Assembly (NCBI GenBank): GCA_033439265.1
Contig: JAVTVX010000013.1
Span: forward strand, 23,828,000-23,891,999
Source of the DNA: Dillenia suffruticosa
Taxonomy: Eukaryota; Streptophyta; Magnoliopsida; Dilleniales; Dilleniaceae
Reading direction: 5' to 3'
Length of the DNA stretch: 64,000 nucleotides
Shown here: piece after piece, positions 32,880 through 44,596 of the stretch
Numbering within the stretch: the first letter of the stretch is position 1
Layout of the letters: each line of letters starts with the position of its first letter
Made by a program: the position numbers and the translations under genes
The notes under the pieces: generated by a model
Told to the model about the DNA's origin: nothing
The model's input: the letters and a program-made list of their open reading frames with translations, nothing else
The model's database searches: none

Positions 32880-34225
32880 TCACCAACCTCAGAGGAGGAG
32901 GACAAAAATAGAGAAAGGGCTGAGGTTGAGTTGGTGCTATTCTCTGCTTTATTTTTTTTTATTATTATTATTATTATTTTTTTGCATCATGAAAAAATAG
33001 AGAAAGCGATTGGAAATCAAAACTCGCACCAAGCACAACAGAGACCCTTCAGGTCCAGAACTTCCTTCCAGGTAGTGCTTTTACTGCTATCGTTATCTGG
33101 CTTATGCCAAAAAACAACTTTTATAAATGAGCTTTTATCCTTTAAATTTTCCCATTTCTTCTAATTATTAAAAAAAAAAAAAAAATCCCTTACATGAGCT
33201 GAATCGAGTACAACACAACCGGTACGGTTACCTGAGAGCAAGGAAAGGGGCTAATTAGGCTTTTGAAACTCCTGTTCTTCGGCTGGGTCTAATTAATTTA
33301 CTTAGCGTGACAATTCCCATTTTTTGTTTTTCGTAATCGGACTCAGTCTATCACTCGATATCTGAAGTTTTGATCTTACTAATCTGAATCGTTTTGATTG
33401 AGATCTCTCTCAAGATACAGAAATCTCCCAATGTAATCAACTATATACTTAAACTACAAATAAAATTTATGATTTTGATTGAAGAGACAACAATTTTCCC
33501 ATTGTACTGACTGCCTGTTGCTTAGTGCGACAATTCCAGGGCATCAGTATAATTAATGTGGTTCCTATGGCCCCAGAAAGTGTAATCCCGATCTAATAAA
33601 CCACAGAAAAAGACCTACCTTCTCATGGGCATACATTATGAGAAGACCTGCCTATATTCTCAAGTGCTAGTTAAAAGAAGCCCATTTACCTAGGCCCTTA
33701 TGGGCCTAGCGTACAAACATCCTAGTTTTGTGGACCATTTATGGGCCCAAGCAACTTGCAAACCCACATTCTAGTAGAAGATAAATGTGAAAGCTCTTCA
33801 AGAAATCCAATAAATTTGGAATTCAGGAAAATGGAATCTGCGAGACGAGTCATCTTTCCAACTTGCACAAACGCATGATTGAAGATTTGGGAGGGTGTGC
33901 TGTGTTTTGTTGGTGGAAGAGAATCCATCCACTATAAGAATTTTTCTCGGTTTGACTTTGCTTGGAGTCTCTCTTTTCTTTTTTCCATTTCCTCTCCTGA
34001 AAACTTTCAAAGCCATCCCCACCCGCCTCCCCCTCCCCCACCCCACCCCGAATTTCAAATCCTTATACAACCAATAAAAAAAAAAACTTTCAAAGTCCAT
34101 TACCATCGATAGTCCTTAGTTGTCTGCCACCATCTCTGCAATCCATTCGTGCAATGAAAAAAGCATTGCCCTCATCACCTTACTGAAAAGACTCGACAAG
34201 TAGAAAACTACACAATTTGTGGCCC

Positions 34226-34272
<47 letters not shown>

Positions 34273-34876
34273 CTCATCTAAGTGCATTATGTGTGCATAC
34301 TGCTTATTACATCGTTGATGATAAATAATATTTTTAACTTAGAATATATATGTACATTATGTGCATGATCTCCTAAGTTTGAAAAGGACTTCACCTTAAA
34401 CCCATTGCCTTCTATTTGTCTAACATTGTTCATATTCATGGCACACATTCACGTGTACAAACCCCCATTCACAACGCTAGCTTAAAGTCATTGTAGGCCA
34501 ATTACCCACCAAGTTTTGTTGGCAAATTTGATTTCAAAACGGTATCGTTTGGCTTCAATTTTGTCGTTTAGCGAGACAACTCCAATGACAATCTGCTTCC
34601 TACAATAATTTTCTCACCCTTGATATCAATGTATTGTCATTTTTAATTTTCTGATATTATCACAATACCAAGTCAAGCCATTAAAAACAATGCGTTTTGT
34701 AATTTTTTAAAAAGGAAAATGCTTTACATTTGCATATTCATTCACTTGTGGATTTTATTGATTAAAATAAAAATCAATTAGGGAGTAATGCTGGCTACAA
34801 ACCTCAAAATTTTCAAACCTCTTAACAGAAATGACCTCCAACGTTGTTATTGAGATCCCGAAAATAAGATCATCCA
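32880..34876 (+). repeat. Segmental direct duplication, copy A
   Basis: Long stretches are nearly identical to copy B, for example the block with TCGGTTTGACTTTGCTTGGA and the block from TTTTAACTTAGAATATATAT through CATGATCTCCTAAGTTTG. Copy A lacks two insertions that copy B has (41961-42038 and 42085-42173) and has a longer GA microsatellite. It ends just before the receptor kinase pseudogene. Confidence 0.9.
34229..34269. repeat. (GA)n microsatellite within duplication copy A
   Basis: About 20 perfect GA units. The matching place in copy B (42650-42690) is interrupted, so the tract changed after the duplication. Confidence 0.9.
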
Positions 34877-35113
34877 TCGCTAGGGGACATGGATTAAAAC
34901 CTGCAGACATACCCGACCAGGGGATTCCAGGAACCTAAACATCCACATGCCACAGCAACAGACAAATTAAGTGGAACCTACGCAGCAGATGGAAAACCAA
35001 TAAAATAATAAGAAATAATTGGATGGCACTTCAATGGGCAGCTAATGATAGAATCTCTATTTACAAGAATTTCTAATTTCAGTATCCTACACTCTGGCAT
35101 CAGAAAAAGATAC

Positions 35114-38100
35114 TTATGAAGCTTTATTTAGGAGCATGGTCCTGGTCCCTTTGATCATTACAGAGACATCTTTCATGTCTGGTCTCTCTTCTGGTGCCTC
35201 ACTTGCACACATTAAACCGATCATTATAGCAGAAGTCGAGCAATCCATTTCCCACTTATCATCCGATACCACTGTCAGCTCATCCGGAACCAAAGAGCTA
35301 GCCCACTTTTGAAGATTCAAATCCCCTCTGAATATCTCATCTGTGGGTCTCTTCCGTGTGAACATCTCCAACAGTAGAATCCCATAACTGTAAACATCAC
35401 CTTTTGTCGTAACTCCACCACCAAATCCATACTCTGCATTAAAAAATGGAATTAATATGAGAGGCCTTGAAATCTATAAAGCGTACAGAAAAGGGAATAG
35501 ACTATTAAGAGACGACTATGAGCAAGTACCTGGTGCAATGTATCCAAGAGATCCTTTTAACCCAATTGTGCTACTTAAGTGCTGATCTGAACAAGTCCCC
35601 AGAAGCATCCTTGCAAGTCCAAAGTCATTGACATGAGCAACCATGTCACCATCAAGAAGAACATTACTGGGTTTAAGATCACAGTGCGCCACTGGATTCT
35701 CACACTCGTGGTGCAGGTACTCCATTGCGCATGCAAAATCAACAGCAATGTCGAGTCTCTTTCCAAACTAAGTTGTCGCCTCTCATCCTCTCCCTCACTG
35801 TGAAGCCAGCTATCCAGGTTCCCATTAGGCATGAATTGCAGCACCAGCGCCTTAAACGTATCAGTGGAGCAAGCACTCAGTACTTTTACCAAGTTGCGAT
35901 GCCTAATACTTCTGAGAGCTTCACACTCAACAAGAAAACTTTTGGGAGCACCATATTGATCCATGTTAAAGACTTTAATGGCTACAAGAGTGTCAACGCT
36001 CAAAATTCCTCTGTAAACAGAGCCGAAACTTCCCCTTCCAATCACATTCTCAGAGCTGAAATTATTTGTTGCAGATTTCAAGTCATAGAGGAAAATAACC
36101 TGTGCACACCATCAAATGATAAAACATCCATGGCCCCAGAACTTTGCTTCTTCTTTTTCTTCATAAGAAAAAGCACAAAAATTAAAACTATGAGAATACA
36201 TATGGCCGCTGAGGCAACTGCACATCCAATAACAATCCATTTATTCAATCGACTAGATGACTTTCAGCGGTGGTACAATTTGGTAGACCTAATTTGTGAA
36301 CCCCACCACAAAGATTAGCATTTCCAGAGAGAAAAATAGCAGTTGCATTGAGACCTCCCCTTCAAGCCTATTATAGGAGAGATTCAAGAACAGGAGATAT
36401 CTGAGACCTTCTAGGGAAGGAATTAGACCGGAAAGATTATTGGATGAAAAATCAATATACTCGATACCTTTCAAATTGGCTAATGCTTTGGGTATGTCTC
36501 CTTGAAAAGAATTCCTAGAAAGATCTAGATACAGCAAGTTTGAACAGTCCCCAATCGAGGAAGGAATAGCTCCCGACAGCAGATTCATAGAGATGTCAAG
36601 GTCTTGAACCATTTTCAAGTTGCCAATTTCAGACGGCAAAGGCCCAGTGAAAGAGTTCCATGACAAATCTAGAAGTGTTCCCAAACTAGGGAAGCTAAAG
36701 ATCTCCTTCGGGATGCTACCACTGAAGACATTAACTGAGAGATCCAAAAACTGGAGATGTTCACAGTTTGATAGGCTGGAGGGAATTTTTCCATTCAAGT
36801 TACTTTCACTCAAACCCAATTTATACAATTGGGTCAGGTTTCCCAGCGATTCTGGAATTGAACCTGACAAAAAGTTTGAGTCTGTACCCAAGATTTGCAG
36901 GTTTTGAAGGTTTCCAATGGAAAGGGGAATCTTTCCAGTGAATGAGTTGTATTCGAAAGACAACAGAGTTAAACCATCAAGATTCCCAATTCCTTCTGGT
37001 ATACTCCCTTCAAAATGGTTTTCTGCCATAAAAAGCGAGGAGAGCTAGCTAGAGAGGTTCCCAATGGAAGGGGGAAGTTGGCCAGTTAACTGGTTAGAGG
37101 CCACAGAAAATGCTTCCAAAGAGGTTGAATTAACCAGAGACGTAATAAAATCCAAGCCTCTTTTGGCATCTGTAGTTAAGCTATTTTTCTCAAGAATCAA
37201 ACGACGTAACTTTGGTAGATTCCATAAGAGGGGAACATGCCCTGTAAGTTGGTTGGCTGGGAGATTGAGGCTCTCAAGGTTTGTAGCATTAGAAAGAGAT
37301 GTTGGAATCTCCCCCTCCAGCAAATTTCCTCCCACGAAAAGGGTCGACAGATTTGGCAATGTGGTGAAAAAATTCGAGGGAAGTCGACCTGAAAGCTGAT
37401 TTTCTGCCAAAGACAGAAAAATCAAAGAGGAAAGATTAAAAAGTAATGACGGAATCTCACGTGAAATATTGTTAACTCCCAAGTTTAGGTGCAAAAGCAT
37501 ATTGAGGTTCCCCAATTGACTTGGAATTTGTCCATGTAAATGATTGTACTTCAGTATAAGGTAGTTGAGAGAGGAAAGGTTGCCAAATGAGGGAGGGATC
37601 GAACCTGTGAAATTATTCTGTGCAAAACTCAAATATTGGAGGTTCAATAGGTTACCCAACTCACGGGGAATTGTTCCTTGAAGTTGGTTATCTGAAAGAT
37701 CAACGGCTTGAAGCTTTGAGCAATGACTAAGAGAGACAGGTATAAAACCATGCAAGTTGTTCGAGGCCAAAAGGAGATATTCAAAGCGAAAAAGTTTGCC
37801 TATATCTGTGGGAATTGATCCACCAAAGCTATTGTTTTGCAAGCTCAAAGTATGAAGAAAAGACAAATTAGTAATGTGAGGAGGGAGGGTTCCAACAAGG
37901 GTGCTGTTATCAAGAAAGAGACCCGTAACCCGTGTCTTGTTAGAATTGCAAATAACACCATGCCACTCACAGAATGATGTGTTCGAATTCCAAGTATCTA
38001 AAACGCCATTTGGATCCTCAATAACGTGGGACCGAAAATTTAGAAGAGCAATTTGGTCTGTCAGGTTACTGAAGTGGGGCTGTTGTAGAGCTTGAACATG

Positions 38101-38190
38101 GTGAAGTGAGAAGCAGAGAAAAATAAAAATTGAAGCCATCGTGGAGCTGTTGGGCTTTGTTGCTTTGCACGTTATACTTAAAGTAACCAT
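35114..38190 (-). pseudogene. LRR receptor-like kinase pseudogene (LRR-XII, EFR/Xa21-like)
   Basis: Intact relatives are plasma-membrane pattern receptors. Order on the minus strand: signal peptide (start probably the Met at 38139, MASIFIFLCFSL); LRR N-cap (ALLNFRSHV, CEWHGVIC); about 20 leucine-rich repeats (38.0-36.4 kb); a membrane segment near 36240-36190 (WIVIGCAVASAAICILIVL); a kinase domain with GRGSFGSVY, HCDLKPSNVLLDGD (Cys before Asp, so non-RD) and DFGLARML; then a GT-AG intron near 35434-35527 at the place usual for this class; and a last exon ending 35114. Lesions: an in-frame TAG near 37047 where Gln is expected (NLSS-stop-LSSLFMAENHFEG); a small deletion after RLEGEVS (about 36350) that shifts frame before GNANLCGGVHKLGLPN; another shift before the membrane segment (about 36250); one at the juxtamembrane start (about 36110); and one after QLSLER (about 35765). 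No full receptor can be made. Confidence 0.93.
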
Positions 38191-39341
38191 CCACGGTGTG
38201 TGTTGACCCGTGACATGGCCTCAGGAAAAGGACTTTTCTAAAGGTAAGTAGAAACTTGTGGGCTTATGCCACATGCGCGCCAGTCCACATATTATCCATG
38301 TAACTTGGGACAGCTTGATTTTGTAACAAAATCTTGTGAGGTAAGAGACGATGCCAGTTTACTACATCTTTTGAAATTTTTTTGGCGTCCAAAGTGTGAA
38401 ACCGACCGGTTCCGTGTATTTTCTTGATCATGCCAGCCCATAGGCAGGTCCGAGGTAGTAAGTCAACTATATAGCGGAGCAGACCCAGAGCCACCATAAT
38501 CAACAACCCCACCAGAATCGAGGGCACCATTATAAAGATACCTACCTAGCAACTATAAGATTATAGGGTATAAATAAACCAATTATTGAAGTGACCAGAT
38601 CAAAGCATACCAGACCAGTTCAAAAACTCAGTATACAACTGAAGAATGCCTTCCAAGTGTTAACCAACAGGAAATAAGGAACCCACGCTCATCATTGAAT
38701 TTCAAGAACAGTGCAGATTTCAGAATAAGTACATATTAAGGAACAGAAAGGCTAAGTGGCTGAAATTCTTGTTCTGGAGTCCATATCTGAAGCAAAGAAT
38801 CTAATCACCAGTGCAGGAACTGACAGAGGAACAGTCCAACATCACCAGCTGAGATAGTCGCTGTGATATTTGTTCTTTAATCTCCCCCCACTCCATTGAG
38901 AAGTTCTCTTTCATTCGAAAACTGAATGTAGTCACCGGAAAAGAAAGGAAAATATCAGGGAACTAATGAATTACTGCAATCTTTTGATACGAAATGAACT
39001 GATGTAACTACTTGTTGCCACAAACTAAACCCTGTAACTTATTAAAGTTTCATCCACCCTGAAGCACCCCATCAAAGAACATCCTAAGATTTCTGAAATT
39101 CGTAGAGAACCGAAAGGACTAACACTTGGTAGTATTCTTTCTGTTTCATAGCGAGGATATCATAACCTCTAAAGATGCTGAATCTAACGCATTCTTGCCA
39201 TGATAGCCCATCGACCGAACCTTAGAGGTTATTTTACCATTTAATCACAACTGCCGCACATATTCTCATTTCTAGCATGCACAAAATTAATTAAATTCGA
39301 ATTATGGAATCAACCGCATTTCCATGTAAGACTACAGCTTG

Positions 39342-39373
<32 letters not shown>

Positions 39374-41169
39374 TTTATCAGTAGTTTTCATTCGATTACA
39401 TTCTCATCCACTAAATGGTTTCGGATGAAATTTAGAGAGAGAGGGGGGGGGGAGGGAATGGTTTACATGTTTACATGTTTACATGTAATATATCAGATAT
39501 GCATTTTTTTTTTTTACCTTTGCCACTTGGTTAGATAATGGATTTCCTTTCCTTTATTTATTGCAGGATATATTTTTTGTACATGGTGCATTTCATTGCC
39601 CCACTTAGTTGGACAAAGGCTTCGGGGTTGTTGGGGCTGTTGTACGGTGCATTTCATTGCTCGGCCATATTACTTTGGGCTATAAAATCATTATCTCTTG
39701 CCTCTTGTTGGATATGTTAACCATTGTCAATTGCTGGGCCTCCTTGTTTAGATGAGATCATGATGGCTCCAGTGATATGACAAATGTAGAAACCCATAGG
39801 AGATAGAGAAGAGACGGAAATAGAACGTGAACACAAATTTGATAGAATTTATAAATAATCCTTAATATGGGTCTTAAAATTTAATATGCGTTTGAATTGA
39901 CGTATTATATCTTATAATTGTTCTTTTTCCCTAACTGTGCTTCAATTTGCTTGATGCATGTTTTAATAGTCATAAGTTTGTCCATTATGATTTGAGATTT
40001 GGTGAAAAAATTAGGAATATTAATTTAATGCTCACAAGATTCAAGGTTTCTTGTTAGCTGGGGACTTGGGATATTCAGCTTCTCATCTCAATGGTCACAT
40101 CACTAATCAACTCTCTCTGCACTGGGTAAAATTTCAACAACTCTCTTTCTCTCTTTTATTAAGCATATGTAAAAAAAAATGGATGACCGGATGGTATGGA
40201 GGGTTTTTTCTTTTATCTAAATATGATTTTCTGTGGCTGTGTTGGATCTATTGCCAGCATCCAAATGAGATCCAAACTGTTTGTTGCGTGGTTTACTATT
40301 TTGTTTTTTACGAATTGTATTCTTCCCTCTTACTTGGGATGTTTACGTGTAAGTTTCGGGTTTTTGTTGTAAACCGGAAGGAGTTTGTGTTTCCAAACTA
40401 TGCAATTGCAATTTGCAAGATATTTGGAGGGGAAGTTGGGGCTAGACTAAGGGTGTTATGGCATCTGGATCGAGATTTGAGTACTACAATTCTCGAGTTC
40501 GGCTCAAGTGTACTTTATGTGGGCTCGAGCTTAAGCTCATCGACTTTGTATTTTTTAAGCTTGATCTTAAGTTTGAACTGTTGTTATTGAGTAATATAGG
40601 TAAAATATTTAAAAATATAATTATATATATATATTATTTTAAAAAATATAATTATATATAAAAATTATTTTAAAAAAATTAATGGATCTCGGATAGCTGG
40701 TCGAGTTTTCAAACTCGATACCGTACCATCCAAGCCCGCTCGAGCTTTGACCAGCTAGTTTGATGTGCTGGGCGGAGAAACAAAGGCAATTCGTGATCTA
40801 CATAAGATTCCCTTGGCTTGGACTCTAAAAAAACCTTTAGTCCTAAATTAAAAACCCTTTTGGTCCCATATTAGTTCCTCATTTTTCTTGCCAGCCTATT
40901 ATAAATGAAACCACTATAATTACCACTAACATAATCATCAACTTTAGTTCCATAACCCAACTTAATTTGGGTGTTATTTGGACCAAAAAAATGGAAAAAG
41001 GAAAAAAGAGTTTGCCTAAGCTGAAATTATTTGGTTAAAAAAAATTACCCTTTACTCTCGGTAATTTTTGAGTTAAAAAATTGTGCCACAACAATTTTTT
41101 GTATTTTCTGGTCACGGGTAGCATGACTTTTACTCAAAATTTATTGCCTTTTTTTGTTATTTTTTCTTA
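38191..41169. other. Intergenic region upstream of the receptor kinase pseudogene
   Basis: No gene is supported. It contains the pseudogene's upstream DNA, GA runs at 39341-39369 and a TTTACATG triple repeat near 39463-39486. About 40445-40770 is rich in GGCTCGAGC/CTCGAG words with a TAAGGGTGTT start, resembling an old hAT-type element, but no matching right end is visible. An AT-rich imperfect tandem repeat lies at 40611-40680. Confidence 0.45.
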
Positions 41170-41229
41170 CCAACCTCCTCAAAGGCGGACAAAAAATGAG
41201 AAAGGCCTGAGGTTGAATTGGTGCTCTGC

Positions 41230-41266
<37 letters not shown>

Positions 41267-41960
41267 TGCATCATGAAAAAATAGAGAAAGAGGTTAGAAA
41301 TCAAAACTCTCACCCAGCACGACAGAGGCCCTTCCGGTACAGATTACAGAACATCCTTCCAGGTAGTGCTTTTATTGCTATCGTTATCTGGGTATGCCAA
41401 AAAAACACACCTTTTATAAATGAGCTTTTTTCCTTTAAATTTTCCAATTTCTTCTAATTATTAAAAAAAAAAAAAATCCCTTAACATGAGCTGAATCAAG
41501 TACAGCACACCCAGTACGGTTACATGAGAGCAAGGAAAGGGGCTACTTGGGCTTTTGAAACTCCTGTTCTTCGGCTGGGTCTAATTAACTTAGCGTGACA
41601 ATTCCTGTTTTCTTTTTTCTTTTTTGCACCATAGGGCAAGGTCCACCACCTGGACTTCAAAGTTTAGCCCCCTACTAATCTGAATCAACCCGACTGAAAT
41701 CCCTCCTAGGGGATAGGGATCTCCCAATGTAGTTGACTATATGTTCAATCTATGAGTAGAACTTGTAATCTTTGTTAAAGAGTACAGCGACTTACCGGCT
41801 GCACTAATTGTCCATCGGTTATCGTGACAATTCTAGGGCATCAATATAATCCATGAGGTTTCTATGGGCCTAGAGAAAGTGTAATCCAAATCTAATAAAC
41901 CGCAGAAAAAGGCCAACCTTCTCATGGGCTTGCATTACGAGAATGCTTGCCTGTCCCCAA

Positions 41961-42038
41961 TAGGACAAACTAGTGGTACAAACTCTCTTCTCTCAACCTG
42001 GTGATATTAGATTCAAATTCTTATACAACAAAAAAAAA
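41961..42038 (+). repeat. A-tailed SINE-like insertion in copy B
   Basis: AACTAGTGGTACAAAC (A-box-like) is followed by CTGGTGATATTAGATTCAAA (B-box-like), TTCTTATACAAC and poly(A). It has the same layout as 17420-17473 and 19241-19320. Copy A has no such sequence at the matching place, which shows it is an insertion. Confidence 0.6.
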
Positions 42039-42084
42039 TGAAAAAGCCTTCCTACATTCTCAAAGTGTTGATTAGAAGTAGCCC

Positions 42085-42173
42085 GCCAATAAGCTTTAAC
42101 ATAAATGGCACATTCCCCCTCCCACATATAATATGTTTGAATTCAAACCTCATGCATGCACAAAAAAAAAAAA
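42085..42173 (+). mobile_element. SINE-like insertion with 15-bp target duplication and known empty site
   Basis: An 89-bp segment ending in 12 A, with a GAATTCAAACCT B-box-like word. It is flanked by GATTAGAAGTAGCCC (42070-42084) and GATTAAAAGTAGCCC (42174-42188). The paralogous copy A reads GTTAAAAGAAGCCC near 33669 with no insert, the expected empty site. Confidence 0.75.
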
Positions 42174-44579
42174 GATTAAAAGTAGCCCATTTACCCTGGC
42201 CCATATGGGCCTAGCTTACAAAGCATCGTAGTTTTGTGGACCATGTATGGGCCCATGCAACTCGCAAACATTCTAGCAGAAGATAAATGTGAAAGCTTTT
42301 CAAGAAATCCAATAAATTTTGAATTCAGGAAAATGGAATCTGCGAAACGTCTCATCTTTCCAACTTACACAAACGCATTATTGAAGATTTGGGAAGGTGT
42401 GTTGTGTTTTGTTGGTGGAAGAGAATCCATCCACTATCAGAATTTTTCTCGGTTTGACTTTGCTTGGAATCTCTCTTTTCTTTTTTCCATTTCCTCTGCC
42501 GAAAACTTTCACAGTCCATTACCATCGGGAGTCCTTAATTGTCTGCCACCATCTCTGCAATCCATTCGTGCAATGAAAAAGGCATTGCCCTCATCACCTT
42601 ACTGAAAAGACTTGACAAGTAGAAAACTACACAATTTGTGGTCCGTATAAGAGAGAGAAAAAGAGAGGAGGGGGAAAGAGAGAGAGAGGATGCTCATCTG
42701 AGTGCATTATGTGTACATATTATGTGTGCATACTGCTTATTACATCGTTGATGACAAATAATATTTTTAACTTAGAATATATATGTACATTATGTGCATG
42801 ATCTCCTAAGTTTGAAAAGGACTTCACCTTAAACCCATTGCCTTCTGTTTGTCTAACATTGTTCATATTCATGGCACACATTCACGTGTACAAAGCCCCG
42901 TTCACAACGCTAGCTTAAAGTCATTGTAGGCCGATTACCCACCAAGTTTTGTTGGCAAATTTGATTTCAAAACGGTATCGTTTGGCTTCAATTTTGTCGT
43001 TTAGCGAGACAACTCCAAGGACAATTTGCTTCCTACAATAATTTTCTCACCCTCTGTCCTCCGGAAGGTTCGTATCTGATTGATATCAATATATTGTCAT
43101 TTTTAATTTTCTGATATCGTCACAATATCAACTCAAGCCGTCAAAAACAATGCGTTTTGTAATTTTTTAAACAGGAAAATGCTTTATGTTTGCATATTCA
43201 TTCACTTGTGGGTTTTATTGATTAAAATAAAAGTCAATCAGGGAGAAATGCTGGCCAAAAACCTCAATATTTTCAAACCTCGACAGAAATGACCTCCAAC
43301 GTTGTTATTGAGATCCCAAAATAAGATCATCCATCGCTCGCTTTTTCTTTTTCTTTCTTCGATGGCCGCCTTTCAAAAAAAAAAAATGATAAGTGGGAAA
43401 GGATAACTCCAAAGTCACAATTGATAGGCAAAAGAGTTAGAAAATGAAGTAAAAGCCATGGGAAAAGATTGATCAAAGGAAGAAAAGAATTTCACGAGTA
43501 AAACCTGGGAGGGAAAGGGTTTCTCTTTTCCTTTTTCCAATCCTCCTTTTGTAATTTCATGTTCCAAACTTTTTATCTTCAGATTCTCAAAACTTGGTAA
43601 CAAAAGGAAGAGTGACAATCTAAAGCACTTCACTTTATTAACCTCAAAAGGAGTTCTTAGTTTTCCAGTGTATACAAGAAAGCTCTCCCATTCATACACA
43701 TTGGACTCTTTCCATTGATTGCTTGCGAATGCTTTTTCTTTTTCTTCTTCTTTTTTTCCTTTTAAGGCCATCCGTGTTAAAGAATTCTCAAGTCAAAAGT
43801 TATACCAATTGAATTGGAAGGTTCTTATTGTTTAAAGGGACACCCTCGTGCTATCCAGCATCATGGAAAAATTGGTGATTGGGATTCCATTTATGCTTTT
43901 CAAAATTATGAATATATTAACTTTTTAAATTTCACTACATGCATTATTTCAGTATCATACGATTTAATTAAATATTATTTATTAGCAATTATCAAATTAG
44001 TCCTGGGGTATGAGGAAAAAAAATAGGTTTTTAGGGAGATTTGTAGTTAAAGATTTAATTCGATTCAAATCGATTTTAGTTATATTTAAAATGATTATCA
44101 GATACTGATAATTTATATATATATAATAAAAAATTAGTTCCAAGATTAATATAGATACAATAATTATAAATTTAATTAAATATTTCACCCATACACACGT
44201 TATAACATCAAAGGATTAGAAATATCATAGAAGAGATTCATCTCAATCTTAAAATTTCGCTTAAAAATAGGAAATTCAAGAACATTTACTAAGAAAAAAA
44301 GAATAAATGTTGAAAATCATTCCATTGCCAAATTTTCTTACTGGGATTTGTCAAATCGCCTCGTCACATACCACAATGAAGATTAGATATCAGTCCCACT
44401 GAATGCCGTTTCAAGACCATACATGGCCACGTGAGGGGTTTTCCTTCCGAATTCATCAAAGCGTGGCACTTTAACACAAGGAAGAGAGGAAAGTGAGGAT
44501 TTGGCCTATGAATGAAATTTGAACTTTGTTAGGCAGCTGTCTTGTGTCAAACACGTGACAGTCACGAGGGAAAACCCCA

Positions 44580-44596
44580 CCCCCCGGGGGGGGGGG
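44580..44596. repeat. C6G11 homopolymer junction
   Basis: A C run switches directly into a G run. The same type (C10G7) stands at 1590-1606. Such junctions are self-complementary and difficult to sequence, so the run lengths may be unreliable. Confidence 0.7.

Larger units (their letters stand above)
32387..35113. other. Intergenic region containing segmental-duplication copy A
   Basis: It begins with the PIP1 promoter and ends with the 3' flank of the receptor kinase pseudogene. From about 32880 to 34876 it matches 41170-43340 in the same order and direction. Open frames here (for example around WEGVLCFVGGRESIH) occur in both copies but carry no domain. A (GA)n run lies at 34229-34269. Confidence 0.6.
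41170..43340 (+). repeat. Segmental direct duplication, copy B
   Basis: Second copy of 32880-34876, same direction, about 8.3 kb away. It carries two A-tailed insertions absent from copy A. The match stops near 43338 at CCATCGCT; after it comes unrelated sequence, where copy A is followed by the receptor kinase pseudogene. Confidence 0.9.

Noticed and set aside
33798..34112. Frames on both strands around the words WEGVLCFVGG and SFLFSISS
   Set aside because: They recur in duplication copy B (near 42390-42500), but with different downstream frames, Pro-rich low complexity and no domain, so coding is not supported.
40445..40770. Complete hAT-type element with CTCGAG-rich body
   Set aside because: The left-end-like TAAGGGTGTT has no matching inverted right end and no flanking duplication, so it is only mentioned as a possible relic.
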